Assembly: GCA_027486255.1 (NCBI GenBank)
Contig: JAIXPL010000050.1
Coordinates: 19,807-83,806 of the forward strand
Reading direction: 5' to 3'
DNA length: 64,000 bases
Source: Comamonadaceae bacterium
GTDB taxonomy: Bacteria > Pseudomonadota > Gammaproteobacteria > Burkholderiales > Burkholderiaceae_C
The notes beneath the pieces are model-generated. The model searched no databases. It was not told where the DNA came from and was given only the letters and a program-made list of their open reading frames with translations. Positions 56,646 through 64,000 of this stretch are shown here, in pieces (the stretch's first letter is position 1; the number at the start of each line of letters is the position of its first letter). The translations under genes and the position numbers were made by a program.

Positions 56646-58027
56646 GCGCCACGCCGGACCTCAAGGCCAAGGCGGCGGCGCCCCCGCGCCCCAGCCAGTT
56701 CGCCCTGCTGCGCCAGCGGCGCTTTGCGCCCTTCTTCTGGACGCAGTTCGCGGGCGCGGCCAACGACAACCTCTTCAAGTTCGCCTTCACCGTGCTGGTG
56801 ACCTACCAGCTGCAGGTGGCCTGGCTGCCACCGGCCCTGGCCGGCCTGGTGATCGGGGCGGTCTTCATCCTGCCCTTTGTGCTGTGCTCGGCCACCAGCG
56901 GCCAGCTGGCCGACAAGCTGGAAAAAAGCCGGGTGATCCGGGCCGTGAAAAACCTGGAGATTGCCATCATGGCCGCCGCTGCCGCCGGCTTTTTGTTGCC
57001 GCAGCCCGGCCTGCAAGCGGCCCTGCTGCTGGCCTGCACCTTCCTCATGGGCCTGCACTCCACGGTGTTCGGCCCGCTCAAGTACGCGCTGCTGCCTCAG
57101 GTGCTGGAGGAGCATGAACTCACGGGCGGCAACGGCCTGGTGGAGATGGGCACTTTTCTCGCCATCCTGCTGGGCAACCTGGCCGGCGGCCTGCTGATCG
57201 CGCTGCCCGAGGTGGGCCCCGCGGCCGTGACCGCCGCCTGCCTGGTCCTGGCCCTGCTCGGCCGGCTGAGTGCGCAGTTCGTGCCCAGCCTGCCGGCCAC
57301 CGACCCGGCGCTCCAGCTCAACTGGAACGCCTGGCGCGAAACGCTCAGCCATCTGCGCCTGGCGCGCCAGGACCGGGTGCTGTTCAGCACGCTGCTGGGC
57401 ATCAGCTGGCTGTGGTTCTTTGGGGCGGTGTTCCTGGCCCAGTTTCCGGTGCTGGCCAAGGAAGTGCTGCACGGCAGCGAAGGCGTGGCCTCGCTGCTGC
57501 TGCTCATGTTCTCCCTGGGCATTGCCGGAGGCTCGCTGCTGTGCGAAATCTTCAGCCGCGGGCGCCTGGAGCTGGGCCTGGTGCCGCTGGGCGCGCTGGG
57601 CATGACGGTGTTCAGCGTGGACCTGTATGCCGCCTGCCAGGGACTGCCCCTGCGCCTGTCGCCCAGCCCCGCGCTCGATGCCTGGGACTTCCTTGCGCAG
57701 CCCGCGCACTGGCGGGTGCTGGCCGACCTGTTCCTGCTCAGCGCCAGCGCCGGCCTCTTCAGCGTGCCGCTCTATGCCTTGATGCAGCTGCGCAGCCCCG
57801 CCACGCACCGCGCCCGGGTGGTGGCGGCCAACAACGTGCTCAATGCGCTCTTCATGGTCGCCAGCGCGCTCCTGGCTGGCGCCCTGCTGAGCCTGGGTCT
57901 GTCGGTGCCGCAGCTCCTGGGCGCCCTGGGCCTGGCCAACCTGGCCATGCTCGCACTGCTGTGCATGCGCATGCCCGAGCTGCTGCGCCGCGCCATGGCG
58001 CTGCTGCGCAGGGAAGATGCCAGGTAG
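56642..58027 (+). CDS. MFS transporter of the lysophospholipid-transporter (LplT-like) type
   Basis: 461 residues from a GTG overlapping the pirin stop codon, with 12 membrane helices. It opens with RRFAPFFWTQFAGAANDNLF, the signature of the LplT family, followed by MGLHSTVFGPLKYALLPQVL. LplT moves lysophospholipids inward for reacylation; in many species the MFS is fused to an acyltransferase and an acyl-ACP synthetase. Here it is free-standing, with no acyltransferase nearby. Its TAG stop lies inside a REP-like repeat. Confidence 0.88.
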   Translation: MSATPDLKAKAAAPPRPSQFALLRQRRFAPFFWTQFAGAANDNLFKFAFTVLVTYQLQVAWLPPALAGLVIGAVFILPFVLCSATSGQLADKLEKSRVIRAVKNLEIAIMAAAAAGFLLPQPGLQAALLLACTFLMGLHSTVFGPLKYALLPQVLEEHELTGGNGLVEMGTFLAILLGNLAGGLLIALPEVGPAAVTAACLVLALLGRLSAQFVPSLPATDPALQLNWNAWRETLSHLRLARQDRVLFSTLLGISWLWFFGAVFLAQFPVLAKEVLHGSEGVASLLLLMFSLGIAGGSLLCEIFSRGRLELGLVPLGALGMTVFSVDLYAACQGLPLRLSPSPALDAWDFLAQPAHWRVLADLFLLSASAGLFSVPLYALMQLRSPATHRARVVAANNVLNALFMVASALLAGALLSLGLSVPQLLGALGLANLAMLALLCMRMPELLRRAMALLRREDAR

Positions 58028-58047
58028 GCGCCGAGTCCCTCGGCGAT
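58024..58047. repeat. REP-like palindromic repeat, copy 3
   Basis: GTAGGCGCCGAGTCCC continues TCGGCGAT. It begins inside the last codons of the MFS gene and its GTAG supplies the TAG stop. It is in opposite orientation to the next copy, 36 bases away, forming a pair like a BIME. Confidence 0.65.
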
Positions 58048-58083
58048 TCGTGGCGCACCTCGGTGGCTCGTGCACGGGCAGCC

Positions 58084-58108
58084 ATCGCCCAGGGGACTGG
58101 GCTCCTAC
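58084..58108. repeat. REP-like palindromic repeat, copy 4
   Basis: Minus-strand reading GTAGGAGCCCAGTCCCCTGG, then GCGAT. It is nearly identical to copy 1 and points toward copy 3. Confidence 0.65.
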
Positions 58109-58135
58109 GCGGCTTCGGGAGATGGAGCGCCAATG

Positions 58136-58161
58136 AAAACGCCCCGCGGGGGCGGGGCGTT
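58136..58161 (-). terminator. Intrinsic terminator of gap
   Basis: AACGCCCCGC and GCGGGGCGTT pair around GGGG, and on the minus strand the stem runs into TTTTC. It lies about 20 bases after the gap stop codon. Confidence 0.8.
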
Positions 58162-58179
58162 CTGAGAGGGGCGGCGTGC

Positions 58180-59181
<1,002 letters not shown>

Positions 59182-59266
59182 CTAGAGCTCCTGAAAATGA
59201 GTTTTGAAATCGGGTGGTGGCGGCATGACGGGGGCCGCTGGCGGCCCGCATCATCTCGCCGCTGGC

Positions 59267-61300
59267 TTACTTGCGCAGTACAGCGCGCACGGTGTCGGCC
59301 ACGTTCTCGGGCGTGAAGCCAAAGTGCTTGAAGAGCACCGGGGCCGGGGCCGACTCGCCGTAGGTGTCGATGCCGACCACGGCCGCGCAGCCGTACTTCC
59401 ACCAGCCGGCGGTGCTGCCCATCTCGACGGCGATGCGCGGCAGGCCCGCGGGCAGCACCTCGCTCTTGTAGGCGCTGTCCTGGCGGTCGAAGGTGGTGGT
59501 GCTGGGCATGGAGACCACGCGCACGGCAATCTTGTGTTCCTTGGCCAGCAGCTCCTGCGCCTTGAGCGCCAGCTGCACCTCGGAGCCGGTGGCCATGATC
59601 ACGGCCTGGGCTTTCTTGTTCAGGCCCACCTCGGCGGGCTCGGCCAGCACGTAGGCGCCGCGCGTGATGGCCTGCGCATCCTGCTTGGGTGCGTAGGGCA
59701 GGTTCTGGCGCGACAGCAGCAGCGCCGTGGGCTGTTGCTTGTTGGTGATGGCCACGGTCCAGGCCACGGCCGTCTCGGTGGTGTCGGCCGGGCGCCAGAC
59801 GTCGAGGTTGGGAATCAGGCGCAGGCTGGCGGCATGCTCGATGGACTGGTGCGTGGGGCCGTCCTCGCCCAGGCCAATAGAGTCGTGCGTGAACACATGC
59901 ACCGTGCGGATCTTCATGAGCGCGGCCATGCGGATGGCGTTGCGGCTGTAGTCGCTGAAGGTCAGGAAGGTGCCGCCGTATGGGATGTAGCCCCCGTGCA
60001 GCGCCACGCCGTTCATGATGGCGGCCATGCCGAACTCACGCACGCCGTAGTTGATGTGACGGCCACCCACGCCGGCCTCGTTTTTCACCACCGCACCCGA
60101 GGCGTCAAAGCGCAGGTTGGGCGTGCTCTTGGTGTTGGTGAGGTTCGAGCCCGTGAGGTCGGCCGAGCCGCCCAGCATCTCGGGCAGGGCCGCCGTAAAG
60201 AACTCCAGCGCGATCTGGCTGGCCTTGCGGCTGGCCACGGTTTCGGCCTTGCTGTGCGCGCTTTGCACGGCCTGCACGGCCACGTCGGCAAAGTTCTTGG
60301 GCAGGTCGCCGGCCATGCGGCGTTTGAATTCGGCAGCCAGCTCGGGGAAGGCGGCCTGGTAGGCGGCAAAGCGCTGGTTCCACTGGGCTTCGCGGGCTGC
60401 GCCGGCGGCCTTCGCGTCCCAATCGGCATACACCTCGGCCGGCACGGTGAAGGGCTCGTGCGTCCAGCCGATGGCCTCGCGCGTGAGCTTGATTTCCTCG
60501 GCACCCAGCGGCTCGCCGTGGGCCTTGGCGGTGTTGGCGCGGTTGGGCGAACCCTTGCCGATGGCGGTCTTGCAGATCACCAAGGTGGGCTTGCCGCTGG
60601 GCTTCTTGGCCTGGGCAATGGCCTGGTCCACGGCCTGGGCATCGTGGCCGTCGATGGGGCCAATGACGTTCCAGCCGTAGGCGGCAAAACGCTGGGCGGT
60701 GTTGTCGATGAACCAGGGCGCGACCTGGCCGTCAATCGAGATGCCGTTGTCGTCATACAAGGCAATCAGCTTGTCGAGCTTCCAAGCACCGGCGAGCGAG
60801 CAGGCCTCGTGCGAGATGCCTTCCATCAGGCAACCGTCGCCCAGGAACACATAGGTGTGGTGGTCCACGATGGCGTGGCCCGGGCGGTTGAACTCGCTGG
60901 CGAGCAGCTTTTCAGCCAGCGCCATGCCCACCGCGTTGGTGATGCCCTGGCCCAGCGGGCCGGTGGTGGTTTCTACGCCCGGCGTGATGCCAAATTCCGG
61001 ATGGCCTGCCGTCTTGCTGTGCAGCTGGCGGAAGTTGCGCAGCTCCTGCATGGGCAGGGCGTAGCCCGTCAGGTGCAGCAGCGCGTAAATCAGCATGGAG
61101 CCGTGGCCGTTGGACAGCACAAAGCGGTCGCGGTCGGCCCACAGCGGGTTGGCGGGGTTGTGCTGGAGGTGACGGCCCCAGAGGGCCACGGCCATGTCGG
61201 CCATGCCCATGGGCGCGCCGGGATGGCCCGAGTTGGCTTGTTGAACTGCGTCCATTGCAAGCGCGCGAATCGCGCTTGCCATCATCTGGGGGTTGGCCAT
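59267..61300 (-). CDS. tkt: Transketolase
   Basis: 677 residues. It moves two-carbon units in the pentose phosphate or Calvin pathway, using thiamine pyrophosphate. The start [20 protein letters not shown] and the cofactor-binding [16 protein letters not shown] are clear. The pyrimidine domain has [24 protein letters not shown] precedes the ATG, and TAAAAT (61340-61345, minus strand) may be its -10. A tkt-gap order is frequent in beta-proteobacteria; no RuBisCO or phosphoribulokinase gene is in view. Confidence 0.97.
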   Translation of the reverse strand: MANPQMMASAIRALAMDAVQQANSGHPGAPMGMADMAVALWGRHLQHNPANPLWADRDRFVLSNGHGSMLIYALLHLTGYALPMQELRNFRQLHSKTAGHPEFGITPGVETTTGPLGQGITNAVGMALAEKLLASEFNRPGHAIVDHHTYVFLGDGCLMEGISHEACSLAGAWKLDKLIALYDDNGISIDGQVAPWFIDNTAQRFAAYGWNVIGPIDGHDAQAVDQAIAQAKKPSGKPTLVICKTAIGKGSPNRANTAKAHGEPLGAEEIKLTREAIGWTHEPFTVPAEVYADWDAKAAGAAREAQWNQRFAAYQAAFPELAAEFKRRMAGDLPKNFADVAVQAVQSAHSKAETVASRKASQIALEFFTAALPEMLGGSADLTGSNLTNTKSTPNLRFDASGAVVKNEAGVGGRHINYGVREFGMAAIMNGVALHGGYIPYGGTFLTFSDYSRNAIRMAALMKIRTVHVFTHDSIGLGEDGPTHQSIEHAASLRLIPNLDVWRPADTTETAVAWTVAITNKQQPTALLLSRQNLPYAPKQDAQAITRGAYVLAEPAEVGLNKKAQAVIMATGSEVQLALKAQELLAKEHKIAVRVVSMPSTTTFDRQDSAYKSEVLPAGLPRIAVEMGSTAGWWKYGCAAVVGIDTYGESAPAPVLFKHFGFTPENVADTVRAVLRK

Positions 61301-61374
61301 CGGGGCTCCGGGAAGGTGGCAGGATCGGGAAAACCCCGAATTTTAACGGTTGGGGCCGGGCCGTCTGTGGGCCT

Positions 61375-61398
61375 GTAGGAGCCGAGTCCTCTCGGCGA
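61375..61398. repeat. REP-like palindromic repeat, copy 5
   Basis: GTAGGAGCCGAGTCCTCTCG followed by GCGA lies in the divergent gap between tkt and murU, in the same orientation as copy 3. Confidence 0.6.
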
Positions 61399-61454
61399 GC
61401 GGTCGCACGAACCCAGGGCCTACACTGACCTGCGCCCCCGTACACCCGCCCACC

Positions 61455-62180
61455 ATGACCACCGCCTCCGCCATGATCCTTGCCGCCGGCCGCGGCGAGC
61501 GCATGCGCCCCCTGACCGACAGCACCCCCAAGCCCTTGCTGCGCGTGCGCGGCCAGGCCCTGGTGGACTGGCATGTGCGGGCCCTCGTGCAGGGCGGCTT
61601 CAAGGACCTGGTGCTCAACACCGCTTGGCTGGGCGAGCAGATCCCGCCGCACCTCGAGCCCCTGGCGCACACCCTGGGCGCGCAGCTGCGCTACTCGCAT
61701 GAAGGCCGCGACTTTGGCCGCGCGCTGGAAACCGCCGGCGGCATCCTGCGGGCACTGCCGCTGTTGGGCGAGGTGTTCTGGGTGGTGGCCGGCGACGTGT
61801 TTGTGCCCGACTTCGCATTCACGCAGGGCGCCGTCGAGCGCTTTGTGGCCAGCGGCAAACAGGCCCACCTCTGGCTGGTGCCCAACCCGCCGCACAACCC
61901 GGGCGGCGACTTCGGCCTCTCGGATGCAGGTGCGGTGCTGAACCTACCCGCAGGCGATGCGGGGCGGCACGGCACCTTCAGCACCATCGCCCTGTACCGG
62001 CGCGCCTTCTTTACCCGCCCGGACAGCCCGGCGCCGGCCGGCAACCCGCAGGGCGTGGCCACGGCCCTGGCGCCGCTGCTGCGCGCCGCCATGGACCGGG
62101 GCGAGGTCAGTGGCGAGCGCTATGCCGGGGCCTGGACCGACGTGGGCACGCCCGAGCGCCTGGCCCAGCTGAACGCCTGA
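61455..62180 (+). CDS. murU: N-acetylmuramate alpha-1-phosphate uridylyltransferase-like nucleotidyltransferase
   Basis: 241 residues from the ATG at 61455. The nucleotide-binding loop AMILAAGRGERMRPLTDSTP, then KPLL, and VVAGDVFVPDF (metal Asp) are typical of MurU, which makes UDP-MurNAc in the cell-wall recycling pathway of proteobacteria lacking the AmpD-NagZ-only route. The pathway partner amgK often lies next to murU but is not seen here. The near-C-terminal WTDVGTPERLAQL is conserved. Confidence 0.88.
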   Translation: MTTASAMILAAGRGERMRPLTDSTPKPLLRVRGQALVDWHVRALVQGGFKDLVLNTAWLGEQIPPHLEPLAHTLGAQLRYSHEGRDFGRALETAGGILRALPLLGEVFWVVAGDVFVPDFAFTQGAVERFVASGKQAHLWLVPNPPHNPGGDFGLSDAGAVLNLPAGDAGRHGTFSTIALYRRAFFTRPDSPAPAGNPQGVATALAPLLRAAMDRGEVSGERYAGAWTDVGTPERLAQLNA

Positions 62181-62210
62181 GCGGCGTGCCCGGCCCTGAA
62201 GAGCCGCTCC

Positions 62211-62216
62211 TAGAAT
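62211..62216 (+). promoter_or_regulatory. Candidate -10 element of pepP
   Basis: TAGAAT lies 14 bases upstream of an AAGGAG Shine-Dalgarno and 26 bases before the pepP start. Confidence 0.4.
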
Positions 62217-62242
62217 CAAAGGCCGATCCAAGGAGCACGCCG

Positions 62243-63628
62243 TTGACCACCTCTTCCGTTTACGCCCGCCGCCGCGCCGCCGTGGCCCGCGCCCTCAAAG
62301 CCGCCGGTGGCGGCGTGGCCGTGCTGCCCACCGCGCCTGAGCGGCCGCGCAACCGCGACAGCGACTTTCCGTACCGGCACGACAGCTACTTCTATTACCT
62401 CACGGGCTTCACCGAGCCCGAGGCCTGGCTGGTGATCTCGTCCACCGGCCAGAGCACGCTGCTGTGCCGGCCCAAGGACCTGGAGCGCGAAATCTGGGAC
62501 GGCTACCGGCTCGGCCCCAAGGCCGCGCCCGGCGCGCTGGGCGTGGAGGCCGCGCACAGCGTGGCGCAGCTGGACAAACTCATGCCGCAGCTGCTGGCCA
62601 ACCAGAAAGCGGTGTGGTTTCCCTTTGCCACCCACCCGGGCCTGGAGACGCAGCTGGACGGCTGGCTGGGCCAGGTGCGCGCCCGGGTGCGCATGGGGGC
62701 CGAATGCCCGCAGTCGCAGCACGACCTGTGCAAGCTGCTCGACGAGATGCGGCTCTTCAAGGACGCGCACGAGGTGCGCATCCTCAAGCGCGCCGGGGAG
62801 ATTTCGGCCCGCGCGCATGTGCGCGCCATGCAAACCTCGGCCATGATGCTGCGCGCCGGCCAAGACGCACGCGAATACCACCTGGAAGCCGAGCTGCTGC
62901 ATGAGTTCCGCCGCCAGGGTGCGCAGTTTCCGGCCTACACCAGCATCGTGGCCGCCGGCGCCAACGCCTGCGTGCTGCATTACCGCGCGGGCGATGCGCC
63001 GCTCAAGGCAGGCGAGCTGTGCCTGATTGACGCGGGCTGCGAGCTCGACGGCTACGCCAGCGACATCACCCGCAGCTTCCCGGCCGGCGGGCGCTTTTCG
63101 CCCGCACAGCGCAGGCTTTACGACATCGTGCTCGACGCGCAAAAAGCCGCCATCGCCGCCACCCGCCCGGGCAAGCGCTTCAATGACCCGCACGAGGCGG
63201 CCGTGAAGGTGCTGGCCCAGGGCATGCTCGACACCGGCCTGCTCTCCAAGAAGAAGCATGGTTCGCTAGAAGATGTCATCGCCTCGGGCGCCTACCGCCA
63301 GTTCTATATGCACCGCACCGGCCACTGGATGGGCATGGACGTGCACGACTGCGGCGACTACACCGAGCCCGGCGCCAAGCCCGGTCAGGAACTCGATGCC
63401 ACCGGCCAGCCCGTGATGCGCCGCCCCAGCCGCGTGCTGCGCCCGGGCATGGTGCTGACCATCGAGCCGGGCCTGTATGTGCGGCCGGCCAAGGACGTGC
63501 CCAAGGCCTTCTGGAACATCGGCATTCGCATTGAAGACGATGCGCTGGTCACAGCCAAAGGCTGTGAATTGCTCACGCGTGGTGTGCCGGTGGAGGCTGA
63601 TGAGATTGAGGCGCTGATGGCCGGTTGA
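62243..63628 (+). CDS. pepP: Xaa-Pro aminopeptidase (PepP)
   Basis: 461 residues from a TTG at 62243, with AAGGAG seven bases upstream; a GTG at 62186 would lengthen it. It removes N-terminal residues before proline. The N-terminal domain has DSDFPYRHDSYFYYLTGF. The dinuclear metal site is made by LIDAGCELDGYASDITRSF (two Asp), HRTGHWMGMDVHD, TIEPGLY and IRIEDD. It is 62 bases after murU. Confidence 0.95.
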   Translation: MTTSSVYARRRAAVARALKAAGGGVAVLPTAPERPRNRDSDFPYRHDSYFYYLTGFTEPEAWLVISSTGQSTLLCRPKDLEREIWDGYRLGPKAAPGALGVEAAHSVAQLDKLMPQLLANQKAVWFPFATHPGLETQLDGWLGQVRARVRMGAECPQSQHDLCKLLDEMRLFKDAHEVRILKRAGEISARAHVRAMQTSAMMLRAGQDAREYHLEAELLHEFRRQGAQFPAYTSIVAAGANACVLHYRAGDAPLKAGELCLIDAGCELDGYASDITRSFPAGGRFSPAQRRLYDIVLDAQKAAIAATRPGKRFNDPHEAAVKVLAQGMLDTGLLSKKKHGSLEDVIASGAYRQFYMHRTGHWMGMDVHDCGDYTEPGAKPGQELDATGQPVMRRPSRVLRPGMVLTIEPGLYVRPAKDVPKAFWNIGIRIEDDALVTAKGCELLTRGVPVEADEIEALMAG

Positions 63629-63738
63629 TGGCCGGTTAATGGCCGGCTGACGGCCGACTAAGGGCCGGCCTGAATTGACCCGCCCGGGTGGGGAATTTGT
63701 CGCAGTGATGTCATGCAAGCCGGGCAAGCTACCCGGCC

Positions 63739-64000
63739 ATGCACGCCCTGACCGCCGCACAAATCATCGACGTCTACCAGACGCACGGGAGCATGGTGTA
63801 TGCCGGCGAAACCATTTCCCACCTCGCCCATGCTTGGCAGTGTGGCCAGCTGGCCTACTTTGCCGAAGCCAGGCCCGAGCTGCAGCTGGCATGCTGGCTG
63901 CATGACTTGGGTCAGGTCATCCACAGTCTGGAGGGTAAGTCGACCCCCTGTGGTCAGGACGATCACCATGAAGAAGTCGGTGCCGACCTGATCGAGCATC
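63739..64000 (+). CDS. PhnZ-like HD-domain protein (partial)
   Basis: The first 87 residues are visible and the rest is cut off by the window end. YAGETISHLAHAWQCGQLA, then CWLHDLGQVIHSLEG with the HD pair, and CGQDDHHEEVGADLIEH match the PhnZ family of di-iron HD-domain oxygenases, which cleave organophosphonates. No other phosphonate gene is seen in the window, so the substrate is uncertain. Confidence 0.8.
   Translation, partial: MHALTAAQIIDVYQTHGSMVYAGETISHLAHAWQCGQLAYFAEARPELQLACWLHDLGQVIHSLEGKSTPCGQDDHHEEVGADLIEH

Overview
The window is a gene-dense, high-G+C stretch of a betaproteobacterial chromosome. The best fit is order Burkholderiales, family Comamonadaceae. Signs of this are the MFS-ssb pair next to uvrA, nudJ next to mnmA, the recA-recX and sucCD-terC-pilA blocks, two Bug-family solute-binding proteins, a TctD/TctE-like two-component system, and a SET-domain gene beside topoisomerase III. 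No rRNA, tRNA, CRISPR array, prophage or intact insertion sequence was seen. No stretch over 300 bases lacks a gene.

Layout. 1-10.2 kb: the end of rimI, a degenerate uracil-DNA-glycosylase-like gene, pyrF, a secreted unknown, uvrA, an MFS permease, ssb, and two unknown coiled-coil envelope proteins. 10.2-13.2 kb: a small DUF1289 protein, mnmA, nudJ and a LysR regulator. 13.2-22.7 kb: mmsA behind a palindromic operator, the three-gene pntAA-pntAB-pntB transhydrogenase, fadD, a nucleosidase, the periplasmic protease bepA and moaC. 22.7-25.8 kb: a small catabolic-looking set (SnoaL-like, VOC, Bug binding protein, FAH hydrolase). 25.9-32.7 kb: a type I secretion operon (TolC, ABC exporter, HlyD adaptor) whose last gene is a TPR-plus-GT41 (O-GlcNAc-transferase/SPINDLY type) glycosyltransferase. 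32.9-39.2 kb: an exported Ppx/GppA-like protein with a DUF4337 membrane protein, a VOC protein, a Bug protein, a TRAP-type binding protein without a signal peptide, a YpfH-like esterase and an SbtA-like bicarbonate permease. 39.2-46.8 kb: pilin, TerC, sucDC, argC, an intradiol dioxygenase, then recX, a tiny overlapping gene, and recA. 46.8-54.2 kb: MarR, a two-component system, a topoisomerase III carrying a SWIB domain, a SET methyltransferase and birA. 54.3-64 kb: serA, pirin, an MFS protein, gap, tkt, murU, pepP and the start of a PhnZ-like HD-domain gene.

Most of the window is housekeeping: DNA repair (uvrA, ssb, recA, recX), central carbon metabolism (gap, tkt, sucCD, serA) and redox balance (pnt). 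The most unusual parts are four. The first is the type I secretion operon with a coupled cytoplasmic glycosyltransferase and no substrate gene in view. The second is the divergent SWIB-topoisomerase/SET pair, which resembles chromatin-associated domains of eukaryotes and Chlamydia. The third is a 36-residue gene translationally wedged between recA and recX. The fourth is a family of GTAG-headed palindromic repeats, two copies of which supply the stop codon of the neighbouring gene.
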